From Pseudomonas fluorescens (GTDB taxonomy: Bacteria; Pseudomonadota; Gammaproteobacteria; Pseudomonadales; Pseudomonadaceae), in the NCBI RefSeq assembly GCF_018614655.1, contig NZ_JAGGOG010000002.1, forward strand, positions 1 to 64,000: DNA of 64,000 bases, given 5' to 3'. Each line of letters starts with the position of its first letter. Positions within the stretch are counted from its first letter, which is position 1. The position numbers and the translations under genes are program-made. This document shows positions 47,345-56,087 of the stretch, piece by piece. The notes beneath the pieces were generated by a model. It saw only the letters and a list, made by a program, of their open reading frames with translations. It had not been told where the DNA came from and ran no database searches.

Positions 47345-49085
47345 AAGGGTCCACGCCATCCTTGACCACCAGGATGTCTTCCATGATCAGGTACTGCAGA
47401 TCCGAGCCGAAGAACATGTTCAGTGCATCAGTCGGCGAGCAGATCATCGCTTCGCCACGACGGTTGAGCGAGGTGTTCAGGGACACGCCGTTGCCGGTCA
47501 GCACTTCCAGCTCTTTCATCATGTCGTAGTAGCGCGGGTTGTATTCGCGCTTGAGCACCTGGGCGCGGGAAGTGCCATCTTCATGGACCACTTCCGGTAC
47601 GCGGGTCTTCCACTCTTCCGACACTTCAAAGGTGAAGGTCATGAACGGCGCCGGGTGATCGACCTTGATCATCTGCGGCGCGACGGTGTCGAGCATCGAC
47701 GGGCAGAAAGGCCTCCAGCGCTCGCGGAACTTGATCTGGTGGTTGATCCGGTCAGCCACGCCAGTGGCGCTTGGGCAACCGATGATCGAACGACCGCCCA
47801 ACGCACGCGGGCCAAACTCCATACGGCCCTGGAACCAGGCCACCGGGTTGCCGTCAACCATGATCTTGGCGATACGTTTCGGGGTGTTTTCGATCTGGCG
47901 CCACACCGGCTTGCTCGGGTGCTTGGCGCAGGCGGCGATCACATCTTCGTTGCTGTAGGACGGGCCGAGATAGACGTGCTCCATCTTCTCTACCGGTACG
48001 CCACGGGCATGGGACACATAGGCGGCCGCACCGACGGCAGTACCGGCATCACCGGACGCCGGCTGCACGAACAGCTCCTTGACGTCGTCGCGGGCAATGA
48101 TCTTCTGGTTCAGCTTGACGTTCAGCGCACAGCCGCCGGCGAAGGCCAGCTTGCCGGTGTCTTTGAGGATGTCGCCCAGATAATGGTCGATCATCTGCAA
48201 CGCCAGCTTCTCGAACAGCGCCTGCATGCTGGCCGCGTAGTGGATGTAGGGCTCGTCGGCTATGTCGCCTTCGCGCTTGGGACCCAGCCACTCGATCAGT
48301 TTCGGCGAGAAGTAGAAACCCTTGCCCTTCTCTTTATAACGGCGCAGGCCGATGACGTTGGCATAGTCGGTGTTGATCACCAACTCGCCGTTTTCAAAGG
48401 AGGCCAGACGCGAGAAATCGTACTTGCTGGCATCACCATACGGCGCCATGCCCATGACCTTGAACTCACCGTCAAGCATCTCGAAGCCGAGAAACTCGGT
48501 GATCGCGCCGTACAGGCCGCCCAGGGAATCCGGATCGTAGAATTCCTTGATCTTGTGGATCTTGCCGTTTTCGCCATAGCCGAAGAAGGTGGTGGCGTAT
48601 TCGCCCTTGCCGTCGATCCCGAGGATCGCAGTCTTCTCCTGGAAGCCCGAGCAGTGGTAGGCGCTGGAAGCGTGGGCCAGGTGGTGTTCAACCGGTTCGA
48701 TCTTGATTTTCTTCGGATCGAAGCCCAGTTGCTCCAGGCACCAGACGATCTTGTTGCGATAGCGCTTGTAGCGACGGTTGCCCATCAGGATCGCGTCAAG
48801 GGCGCGGTCCGGGGCGTACCAGTAACGTTTGGCATAGTGCCAGCGCGCTTCACCGAACAAGCTGATTGGCGCGAACGGGATCGCTACCACATCAACGTCG
48901 GAGGGTTTGATACCCGCTTGCTCCAGACAGAACTTCGCCGATTCGTAGGGCATGCGGTTCTTTGCATGTTTGTCGCGTACGAAGCGCTCTTCTTCGGCGG
49001 CCGCGATCAGCTTGCCGTCGATATACAAGGCTGCGGAAGGATCATGGCTAAGGGCGCCGGACAGGCCAAGAATCGTCAATGCCAC
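47328..49085 (-). CDS. Carbamoyltransferase (NodU/CmcH family), LPS core
   Basis: The 585-residue protein combines a Kae1/ASKHA-type N-terminal carbamoyladenylate domain and a YrdC-like C-terminal domain. It shows SGALSHDPSAALYIDG and EEERFVRDKHAK near the start, HHLAHASSAYHCSGF as the metal site, and GPRALGGRSIIGCP later. In PAO1 the homologue PA5005 is required for the carbamoyl group on core heptose. It is first in the run down to the ssg and wapR genes and has a TATAAT box upstream. Confidence 0.88.
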   Translation of the reverse strand: MALTILGLSGALSHDPSAALYIDGKLIAAAEEERFVRDKHAKNRMPYESAKFCLEQAGIKPSDVDVVAIPFAPISLFGEARWHYAKRYWYAPDRALDAILMGNRRYKRYRNKIVWCLEQLGFDPKKIKIEPVEHHLAHASSAYHCSGFQEKTAILGIDGKGEYATTFFGYGENGKIHKIKEFYDPDSLGGLYGAITEFLGFEMLDGEFKVMGMAPYGDASKYDFSRLASFENGELVINTDYANVIGLRRYKEKGKGFYFSPKLIEWLGPKREGDIADEPYIHYAASMQALFEKLALQMIDHYLGDILKDTGKLAFAGGCALNVKLNQKIIARDDVKELFVQPASGDAGTAVGAAAYVSHARGVPVEKMEHVYLGPSYSNEDVIAACAKHPSKPVWRQIENTPKRIAKIMVDGNPVAWFQGRMEFGPRALGGRSIIGCPSATGVADRINHQIKFRERWRPFCPSMLDTVAPQMIKVDHPAPFMTFTFEVSEEWKTRVPEVVHEDGTSRAQVLKREYNPRYYDMMKELEVLTGNGVSLNTSLNRRGEAMICSPTDALNMFFGSDLQYLIMEDILVVKDGVDPYDTVG

Positions 49086-49176
49086 AGGGGTCTAGCCTCT
49101 TTTAGTCTGCATGCAGGCGCTTGGCGCCTGAAAAAAGTGTGCTCCCCGCCTGGGCGAGAAACAGCTAAAGGGCGGG

Positions 49177-49182
49177 ATTATA
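49177..49182 (-). promoter_or_regulatory. Predicted -10 box upstream of the carbamoyltransferase gene
   Basis: The minus strand reads CTATAATCCC, a perfect TATAAT 92 bp upstream of the start. The -35 region (TCATCA, about 16 bp away) is poor, so either an activator helps or the match is chance. Confidence 0.4.
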
Positions 49183-49238
49183 GCGTAAAGACGACCCATG
49201 ATGATCTAGCGTTTATGGCGACCGGTTGTCACTGCACC

Positions 49239-49580
49239 CTAGCGGAAGATCTCGATGCTGCCGTCCTTGTTTTGCCGGTAGACGGTGTAGGGCAGCACAA
49301 GAGTGTCGAGTACGCCAGAGCCTACGAACTCGGCAGCGAAGATAGGCCAGGCTCCGGAGGCATCGCGCGCCTGGTCTTTGTTGCTATCGGGTGCGCCGTT
49401 CAGTGTGCAAAAACCGTAGATCACCCCACTGTAGATACGCGGCACGTTTTCACAATAACTGCGCGATTCCTTGAGGTTCTGGCTGGCAACGGCGTCCGGG
49501 CGAAACACCGTGTTGATGGTGCCGCAAGCGGTGGTCGAAAGAACAATAGCAGCGAGTAGAAGATTCTTTGTAGGATTCAT
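49239..49580 (-). CDS. YceK/YidQ-like small lipoprotein
   Basis: The 113-residue protein has a lipoprotein signal MNPTKNLLLAAIVLSTTAC with Cys at 19. The mature part fits the YceK/YidQ (DUF1375) family: CGTINTVF at the N-terminus, IYSGVIYG, and a DTLVLPYTVYRQ stretch near the end. Function is unknown. The ATG at 49580 has a GGGAG ribosome-binding site. It is flanked by an LPS gene and a TonB receptor but has no evident operon. Confidence 0.75.
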   Translation of the reverse strand: MNPTKNLLLAAIVLSTTACGTINTVFRPDAVASQNLKESRSYCENVPRIYSGVIYGFCTLNGAPDSNKDQARDASGAWPIFAAEFVGSGVLDTLVLPYTVYRQNKDGSIEIFR

Positions 49581-49729
49581 GAGCAACTCCCTTTGGTAGC
49601 AGTCAGACAGCTTAACCCAGGGTTGCTTGACACGTGGGCACCGGCAGACGGCAGGAAGAGTATTCGGCAAAGGGTTGCTGAATCGTTAAACTCGCGCGCT
49701 TTGCGTGCTCTATGGATGTTGGTTTGCTC

Positions 49730-51838
49730 ATGAAAGCTGTTGTTCCTACTCGTTTCGCGCTGTTGCTTCCTGGTCTTTTGGGACTGTGCAACAGCGCCCA
49801 GGCCGACGAGGCGCCACTGATCCTCGACCCCAGCGTAGTCACCGGCTCGCGCAGCGCCAGCCAGACATTCGACCTGCCGTACTCCGTGGACAGCATCAGC
49901 CGCGAACAGATCAGCAACGGTCAATTGGGCATCAACGCCTCCGAAGCCCTGTCCCGTGTGCCGGGGCTGGTGGTGCAGAATCGCCAGAACTATGCCCAGG
50001 ATCTGCAGATTTCCTCACGCGGCTTCGGCGCGCGCTCGGCGTTTGGCGTACGCGGGATCAAGTTGATCGCCGACGGCATTCCCGCCAGCACCCCGGACGG
50101 CCAGGGCCAGGCCGCCACCTTTAATCTCGACACCGCTGACCGTATCGAAGTACTTCGTGGCCCGGCCGCCACCCTGTATGGCAGCAATGCCGGCGGGGTG
50201 ATCCAGATGTTTTCCCGGGACGGCGAAGGCCCACCGCGCATCGGCGCTGAAACCCTGATCGGCAGCGACGGCCTGAGCAAGAACCACCTGACCGCCGAAG
50301 GCTCAGCAAACGGCGCAGGCTTCGTCCTCGACGCCTCGCGCATGGACACCGATGGCTACCGCGACCACAGCAGCGCCCGCCGCGATCAGACCTTCGCCAA
50401 GCTCAACCTCAACCCCGATGACGACAGCAAACTGGCGCTGATCTACAGCAGCCTGGAGCAGAACGGCACCCAGGACCCGCTGGGGCAAACGTGGGCAGCG
50501 TACAAGACCGACCCGCGCTCGGTGAGCGCTAACGCGCTTACCTACAACACCCGCAAAAGCATTGATCATCAACAATTGGGGATGAATTACGAACGGTACT
50601 TCGGCGATGCAACCTTGCAGGTCAATGCCTATACCGGTCGACGAAGCGTGATTCAGTATTTGTCGATTCCGGACAAGTTCGCCAGCGGGGCTCCCAATCC
50701 CGCCAACGCACGCGGCGGCGTGGTGAGTTTTGATCGCAAATTCTACGGCGGCTCGGTTCACTGGCTCCAACCTGTCACCAGCGCGCCGGGAGACCTGACC
50801 CTAATCACTGGCCTCGATTACGACCGCAGCCAGGACGATCGCCAAGGCTACTCCAACACTCTCAATGGCGAGCACGGGGTGAAAGGCGCGCTGGGCCGCG
50901 ATGAAATCGACACCGCCACCAGCCTCGACCCGTTCGTACAGGCCAACTGGCTACTGGGAGACTGGACCCTGCAAGCAGGCCTGCGCCACAGCACCATGAA
51001 GATGGACGTCGACGACCATTTCCTCAGCGACGGCAACGACAGCGGTAGCAAGACCTACCAGAAAAACACCCCATCGGTCAGCGCCATGTACGCCTTCACC
51101 CCTGACCTGCATGGCTACGTGAGCGCGGGCAGTGGTTTCGAAACACCGACCCAGGCAGAGTCGGCCTACTCCAGCACCGCGAACGGTTTCAACTTTGCGC
51201 TCAAACCCTCGGTCAGCAAGCAGTATGAAGTCGGCCTGAAAGCCCGGATCGGGCAGGACACCCGCGTCAACGCGGCCTTGTTCCAGATCACCACCGACGA
51301 CGAATTGGTGGTGCAGCAATCCAGCGGCGGGCGTACCACTTACCAGAACGCCGGCCGCACCCTGCGCAGAGGCTTCGAACTGGGGTTCGAAAGCCAGCTC
51401 AGCGAACAGTGGAGCACCAACATTGCCTACACCCGCCTGCAAGCCACCTATGACAGCGACTTCATCAGCGGCGGAAAAACGCCGATCGACAAGGGCAACT
51501 ACCTGCCCGGCGTACCGCAAACCACCCTCTTCGCCGAATTGAACTGGAAGCCCCGGGATTGGGTCAGCACCGCCATCGAGGGCATGTACCGCAGCAAGGT
51601 CTACGTCGAAGACACCAACCAGGAACATGCAGCGCCTGGCTACAGCGTGTTCAACTGGCGCGCACAGTTTGAGCAGAAGGTGGAGCACTGGACCTTTCAC
51701 CAGACCTTGCGTCTGGATAACTTGCTGGATCGCCAGTACGTCGGGTCGGTGATTGTCGGGGATGGCAATGGCCGCTATTACGAGGCCGCGCCTGGTCGCT
51801 CCTGGTATATGGGGGCCGGTGCGCAATATCAATTTTGA
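49730..51838 (+). CDS. TonB-dependent outer membrane receptor
   Basis: The 702-residue precursor has a signal peptide (MKAVVPTRFALLLPGLLGLC, cut near ADEAPL), a plug domain and a beta-barrel ending in Phe. The plug shows GSRSASQTFDLPYSVDSI, EALSRVPGLVV and RIEVLRGPAATLYGSNAGGVI, a typical plug signature. The substrate could be a siderophore or another metal complex; no siderophore, sigma-ECF or TonB genes are near. I prefer the ATG at 49730 over one 18 bp earlier because it gives the usual signal sequence. It is the only plus-strand gene between waaL and aceE. Confidence 0.88.
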   Translation: MKAVVPTRFALLLPGLLGLCNSAQADEAPLILDPSVVTGSRSASQTFDLPYSVDSISREQISNGQLGINASEALSRVPGLVVQNRQNYAQDLQISSRGFGARSAFGVRGIKLIADGIPASTPDGQGQAATFNLDTADRIEVLRGPAATLYGSNAGGVIQMFSRDGEGPPRIGAETLIGSDGLSKNHLTAEGSANGAGFVLDASRMDTDGYRDHSSARRDQTFAKLNLNPDDDSKLALIYSSLEQNGTQDPLGQTWAAYKTDPRSVSANALTYNTRKSIDHQQLGMNYERYFGDATLQVNAYTGRRSVIQYLSIPDKFASGAPNPANARGGVVSFDRKFYGGSVHWLQPVTSAPGDLTLITGLDYDRSQDDRQGYSNTLNGEHGVKGALGRDEIDTATSLDPFVQANWLLGDWTLQAGLRHSTMKMDVDDHFLSDGNDSGSKTYQKNTPSVSAMYAFTPDLHGYVSAGSGFETPTQAESAYSSTANGFNFALKPSVSKQYEVGLKARIGQDTRVNAALFQITTDDELVVQQSSGGRTTYQNAGRTLRRGFELGFESQLSEQWSTNIAYTRLQATYDSDFISGGKTPIDKGNYLPGVPQTTLFAELNWKPRDWVSTAIEGMYRSKVYVEDTNQEHAAPGYSVFNWRAQFEQKVEHWTFHQTLRLDNLLDRQYVGSVIVGDGNGRYYEAAPGRSWYMGAGAQYQF

Positions 51839-51862
51839 GCGATGGCAGTACAGGATGGAGAC

Positions 51863-51879
51863 GGCTCTCGATGAGAGCC
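51863..51879 (+). terminator. Short hairpin downstream of the TonB receptor
   Basis: GGCTCTC, a 3-nt loop, and GAGAGCC form a 7-bp stem 25 bp past the receptor stop. Only weak T content follows (CTCTCCAGTGGTCTT). It may end both this transcript and the converging one. Confidence 0.45.
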
Positions 51880-51892
51880 CTCTCCAGTGGTC

Positions 51893-52693
51893 TTAAATGA
51901 ATTGCCTGACTCGCAAAGAGCTCACGCCATCCGACATTATCGTCGCGGCTTGCGAACGTAGGGTCTTCACCTCAGCACTAATACGGGGCTCACCGAGAGT
52001 CTGCGTCGGGAGCATATCGCTTTCTGGCTCCCAGCCTAAATTGAACCCCTCCGCCCCCATATTCACCAAGTGCTTCAGGTAATATGTTTCATTCTTGGGT
52101 AGACACTCAAGATCCTTAGCAACTTGAAGCGGCAGCGGGCCAAATTTCCCCGCACGCAGATCATCTGTTGAGATACCTTCTTCAGGGTCGACACGCACAT
52201 TAGGAAAAAGTGCTTTCAAGTTGCGCGAAGCAGTAACCGATGCACTTTCAACACTCCCCAATTCCAAAGTCACTCGCTTCAGCGCTTCAGTCACAAAAGG
52301 TGGATCACCAACATCATAGGTTTTACCAGAAGGGTCTTCAGGCTCCCACACCAACTCCTCCTCGCCGCTCACACCCAAGTAACTGCGCAGCGAGTAATTC
52401 TGGTCTTTTGGCAAGGACTCCAGGTCTTTAGCAATATGTGCAGGGAGAGGACCAAACTTTCCTGCACGCAGATCTTGCGCCGACAGCCCCTCTGACGCGT
52501 CTATATTTACGTGAGGAAACATCGGATGCAGAACACTGCCGGGCCCATCACCATCGGGCAGGTCGAAGGGATCTGAGTTGCCACCGACACCGCTATCCAC
52601 GCGAGCATTTGAATCGTGTTCGGGCCTGTCCATATCTCGCGGATTGATCCACGCAGAAAAATTCGCCAAAAAAGTATTGCCGACTGAAAACAT
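51893..52693 (-). CDS. Orphan protein with two tandem ~104-residue repeats
   Basis: I do not recognise a family for this 266-residue protein. Residues 55-158 and 159-262 align as two copies, about 104 residues each. Shared marks are LHPMFPHVNID/LKALFPNVRVD, DLRAGKFGPLP (both), AKDLESLPK/AKDLECLPK, WEPE (116 and 221), and VGDP/LGEP. The N-terminus (about 1-50) is polar, with Ser, Asn and Asp, and no clear signal or membrane segment. The ATG at 52693 has GAGGAA 8 bp upstream. The gene is flanked by AT-rich DNA. It could be an effector or toxin-like accessory protein, but that is a guess; no Hrp box was found. Confidence 0.75.
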   Translation of the reverse strand: MFSVGNTFLANFSAWINPRDMDRPEHDSNARVDSGVGGNSDPFDLPDGDGPGSVLHPMFPHVNIDASEGLSAQDLRAGKFGPLPAHIAKDLESLPKDQNYSLRSYLGVSGEEELVWEPEDPSGKTYDVGDPPFVTEALKRVTLELGSVESASVTASRNLKALFPNVRVDPEEGISTDDLRAGKFGPLPLQVAKDLECLPKNETYYLKHLVNMGAEGFNLGWEPESDMLPTQTLGEPRISAEVKTLRSQAATIMSDGVSSLRVRQFI

Positions 52694-53152
52694 ATATACA
52701 TTCCTCGTATTTTTTAAAACAAGACAAAGTAAACCAACTAAAAACCACACTTACTAGCCGACAACAAAACTACCGCCAAACAGAAAAACAGCACACACTA
52801 CTTTTCCAATAAAATGTATCCATCAAAACAGCAAAAAACGGAAACCTGCCGTCAATAAACAAAACACATACAGAAAGACAAATTAGAAAGAAACAAAAAT
52901 ATTCAGCTTGTTAAATCACAGAAAGCCCCAACCCAAGCAGGGTGACCCACCCCGCAAGTAAAAATAATTTAATAACTCGAAATCAACAAGAGGGAGAAAA
53001 CCAAAAACCACGACAAGCAAATGCAAAAAAACAATACCAAAGGAGTAAAACTTTCCAAACATATCAGCGCAATTAAACACGGACAGCTTCAGCTCGCAGC
53101 CTCCACCCGGAGAGGAGCACGGTCGCAATGCTCCTCCCCCCGAAACGATCAA
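52694..53152. other. AT-rich, strand-asymmetric intergenic region
   Basis: This 459-bp stretch is far more AT-rich than the rest of the window, especially 52740-53060. The plus strand is rich in A and poor in T and G (runs such as AAACAAAACACATACAGAAAG). A 78-codon minus-strand frame at 52916-53152 exists but has no clear coding signs. It may hold the promoter of the tandem-repeat gene, a decayed gene or a transferred segment. Confidence 0.55.
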
Positions 53153-54604
53153 TCAGCTGACAAGCTCGACCTGCCTGGGCAACCGCTGATCAATCAACTG
53201 ATACAACGCGCTACTCTCTGGCCAGTTACGCATGAACCGCGCCCGATCCTTGGCATAGGACGGGGCGAAGCTGCTGACGCTGCCGTGCTGGCACATCGAG
53301 TCCAGATCAATCAGTGTCCAGCGATCCTCGTGCCAGAACAGGTTATGGCCCTTGAAATCACCATGACTGATGCGCTCGCGAATCAACTCAGCGAACAAAT
53401 GGTCCAGCGCCAACAACTCGGCTTCGGGAGCCTCCCCGCTTTCTACATACGGTGCAAAGCGCTCGATGATGTCCGGGCCCGGCAAGTACTCAGTGATCAG
53501 ATAGGCGCGACTACGCAACCAGAAAAACCGCTTTTCCAATAAAGCCAGCGGCTTGGGCGTGGCGATGCCGAGGAAGGCCAGGCGGTTGCCTTCGCGCCAG
53601 GAGTGCCAGGCACGGCTCGGCCGCCAGAAGCGTTTGAGCCAATGGGCGAAACCCTTGATGTTGTAGCGCTTGATCACCAGCGGCCGACCGGTAACTTCGA
53701 CCTTGGCCACACTGGCCGCGCCGCCGGTCTTGTACAGATGCCCTTGATCGAGCAAAGCGTCAGCCTGCTCCAGCACCGGCAGCATCGCCGCTTCTTCCTC
53801 CCGGCGAATCGCGCGCAAGGCGAAGGGCCCACGCAACACACTGAACAACGTGCATTCGCGGCCAACCTTGCTCAAGAAATCCCGCAGGCGCCAGGCACTG
53901 ACTTTATGCACCTGCTTTTGCAGAGCCTCCAGCGGCAATGCGTGTTCGCCGTTGCTCAGCAGGTAGTGCACCAATAATTCTTCGGTGTACGGCTCAAGGT
54001 TTTTCGGCAGCTGGGCAAAAAACACCCCGAGGTTTTCCAGTACCCGGTTGCGTGACAGCGGTTTGCCCGCCTGTTCAACACGAATCCCTGCACCATCGAT
54101 CAAATACAATTTGCCGTCCTGACGCAGCAGGTTGTCCAAGTGCAAGTCTTCCTGCCACAGGCCCTTGGCGTGCATTTGCCCAATGGCCGTCAAGGCTTCG
54201 GCGAGAACCTCCTGCTGCTCATCCGCCAACGGCGGCATGGACTCGACGGCCTGCCAGGCGTCGGCCAGGCTGTGCGCTCCGTCCAGAAACTCGAACAACA
54301 GCCAGCCGCCCTCGCCCTCGTTCAGGCCATCGGCCAGCAATTGCGGAGTCGTCAGACCTTGCTCAGCCAGCAGGCGCACCCCCTGCAGCTCACTCTGAAA
54401 ATGCCGCGCCGCCTTACTGCCGACCAACAATTTGGCCAGCACCGGACGACCACGCCAGACCGCCGCGCCCACATAGCGCTGCCCCGGCAATACCCGCAGC
54501 AGACTGAGCAATTGCAGTTGGCCCGGTCCAGCCGCATCGGCCAATTCCACGCTCAGGGGCAAGCTGGGGGTGCGACCGGCGCCTTTCAGTTCGGACAAAC
54601 GCAT
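53153..54604 (-). CDS. Tandem-domain LPS kinase-like protein
   Basis: The 483-residue protein holds two kinase-like domains. The first has the catalytic loop WQEDLHLDN (Asp153, Asn158) and LIDGAG (Asp170). The second has HGDFKGHN (Asp416, Asn421) and LIDLDS (Asp433). Both loops are complete, so both could be active. It corresponds to PA5006 in position. Its ATG shares a base with the stop of the next gene upstream (TGATG). It is the distal gene of the waaF-waaC-waaG-waaP kinase run, and core phosphorylation is inferred from context. Confidence 0.8.
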   Translation of the reverse strand: MRLSELKGAGRTPSLPLSVELADAAGPGQLQLLSLLRVLPGQRYVGAAVWRGRPVLAKLLVGSKAARHFQSELQGVRLLAEQGLTTPQLLADGLNEGEGGWLLFEFLDGAHSLADAWQAVESMPPLADEQQEVLAEALTAIGQMHAKGLWQEDLHLDNLLRQDGKLYLIDGAGIRVEQAGKPLSRNRVLENLGVFFAQLPKNLEPYTEELLVHYLLSNGEHALPLEALQKQVHKVSAWRLRDFLSKVGRECTLFSVLRGPFALRAIRREEEAAMLPVLEQADALLDQGHLYKTGGAASVAKVEVTGRPLVIKRYNIKGFAHWLKRFWRPSRAWHSWREGNRLAFLGIATPKPLALLEKRFFWLRSRAYLITEYLPGPDIIERFAPYVESGEAPEAELLALDHLFAELIRERISHGDFKGHNLFWHEDRWTLIDLDSMCQHGSVSSFAPSYAKDRARFMRNWPESSALYQLIDQRLPRQVELVS

Positions 54605-55356
54605 CAACGCGTCTCCTTTTGACTGCGGCGGGCCGCCAGGCGCCGGCCCCAGGCGGCAACCAGCGAACTGTCTTCAGGCTGATCAATGTAAGCCGCCAAC
54701 AACTGACGAATCTGTTCGTCAGACCATTGCGGTGCACGCCTGAGCAACGGCTCCAGGTCCTTGATCCGATCCCGCCAGCCGAACATCAGCGGACGAGTCT
54801 TTTCCAGATCGATCAATTGCGCCGCAAAGCCGTCACCCGACGCCTTCAGGAAAATATGCTTGGGATAAAAGCAGCCGTGGACCTGGCCTACACTGTGTAC
54901 CTTGCGCGCCAACTGGCCGCAGGCCCGCAAGATCGCTTGCTGCTCGGCGTCGCTCAGTTGCGGCCATTGCTCCAGCAGCGAATCCAGGTCATTCCAACCG
55001 TCCAGTGCACGCGTCAGCAAGATCGCCCGATGTTCACCGCCCACCTTGCGCTCACCGAAGAACGCCGCCTGCAACGCCGGAATCGCCAACTGCCGATAGC
55101 GGCTGATATTGCGAAACTCGCGAGAAAACGTCGGCTCACCAAAAGGCCGATGCAGGGTACGCGTCAGGTAATTGCTCTGGCGCTTGAGGTAGTAGCCCTG
55201 ACCCTCAACCTCCAGACGGAACACGCTGCTCCAGCCATCGCCATTGGTGTTCGGCTCGTCCACCGCCTCAAGCTGTTTAGCCCACAAAGCGTCAAAGGTA
55301 CCCAGGCCGTTGCGCTCCAATAGAGCACGGTCTTCGGCCGCCAGGAAATCACTCAT
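54604..55356 (-). CDS. LPS kinase-like protein with atypical catalytic loop
   Basis: The 250-residue protein belongs to the Kdo/WaaP kinase group (InaA-like) and fits PA5007 in position. An N-lobe Lys lies in GYYLKRQS. The catalytic loop reads VHGCFYPKHIFL, so Cys162 takes the place of the catalytic Asp (WaaP has HRDCYICH). The metal-binding Asp is kept in LIDLEKTRP (Asp183). It may therefore be a pseudokinase or use a different geometry. It overlaps its neighbours on both sides and is part of the core operon. Confidence 0.8.
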   Translation of the reverse strand: MSDFLAAEDRALLERNGLGTFDALWAKQLEAVDEPNTNGDGWSSVFRLEVEGQGYYLKRQSNYLTRTLHRPFGEPTFSREFRNISRYRQLAIPALQAAFFGERKVGGEHRAILLTRALDGWNDLDSLLEQWPQLSDAEQQAILRACGQLARKVHSVGQVHGCFYPKHIFLKASGDGFAAQLIDLEKTRPLMFGWRDRIKDLEPLLRRAPQWSDEQIRQLLAAYIDQPEDSSLVAAWGRRLAARRSQKETR

Positions 55357-56087
55357 TCGCGCCCCTCGAAAAACTTCACCACATGGCGAATTCGCTGTTT
55401 ATCCGACGCGCTCAGGTGCGGGCGCTGACGGTATTGCAGGTAAAACCGCAGGCGCTGGGTGGCCGACAAGTGATACTTGGCGACCTTGTCCAGGCAGGCC
55501 AGATCCTTGGTGATTCGGTATTTGAGCCAGAACCCACGCCAGAAAGCGCCGTTGGGGCAGTCAATCAAATACAGGGTTTGCTGTTGATCGACCAACAGGT
55601 TGCGCCACTTCAAATCGTTATGGGTAAACCGGTGATCATGCATGGTGCGGGTGTATTCGGCGAGCTGACGGCTGACCTTGTCGACCCACTTGGGGTCGCG
55701 TAATTGCGGATCCTTGCGCTCTGCCAGGGCCGACAGATCATTCGTCTCGGGCAGCTCACGGGTGATCATCGCCCCACGGCTGTAGGCCAGGCCCTTGCGC
55801 TCCAGGCCCCAGGCAACCACTTCGGCGGTGGGAATACCCCACTTGGCAAATCGCTTGAGGTTCAGCCACTCGGACTTGACTCGCGGCTTGCCCAGGTAGC
55901 GACGCAAGCCTTTACCGGCACCGACGTAGCGCTTGACGTAATAATTGACCCCGCCACGCTCGACACGGATGACCTCGGACAGCGGATCGCGGGTCACTTG
56001 CTCACCTTGCAGGGCGAACACCGCCTCGAGGCTACCAAAGTCATCCGCCAGGGCGGCATAAGCAGGGCCCAGATTCCAACCCGCCAT
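55353..56087 (-). CDS. LPS core kinase-like protein
   Basis: The 244-residue kinase-fold protein has an N-lobe Lys in YYVKRYVG, the catalytic loop FTHNDLKWRN (Asp158, Asn163) and LIDCPNG (Asp176) in the DFG place. Catalysis is therefore possible. It fits PA5008, directly downstream of waaP, in the P. aeruginosa core operon. The ATG at 56087 is chosen because it shares a base with the waaP stop (TGATG). Extra frame upstream lies inside waaP. A role in phosphorylating core heptose is inferred. Confidence 0.8.
   Translation of the reverse strand: MAGWNLGPAYAALADDFGSLEAVFALQGEQVTRDPLSEVIRVERGGVNYYVKRYVGAGKGLRRYLGKPRVKSEWLNLKRFAKWGIPTAEVVAWGLERKGLAYSRGAMITRELPETNDLSALAERKDPQLRDPKWVDKVSRQLAEYTRTMHDHRFTHNDLKWRNLLVDQQQTLYLIDCPNGAFWRGFWLKYRITKDLACLDKVAKYHLSATQRLRFYLQYRQRPHLSASDKQRIRHVVKFFEGRE

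Noticed and set aside
47583..49559. 658-codon plus-strand reading frame over the carbamoyltransferase
   Set aside because: Shadow of a well-supported gene; composition is low-quality and it spans the promoter region.
52916..53152. 78-codon minus-strand frame in the AT-rich gap
   Set aside because: No ribosome-binding site or similarity; it starts right at the end of the kinase gene and its hydrophobic run reflects T-rich DNA.
51893..53152. Hrp box that would mark the repeat protein as a type III effector
   Set aside because: No GGAACC-N15/16-CCAC pattern could be found on the minus strand upstream of 52693.
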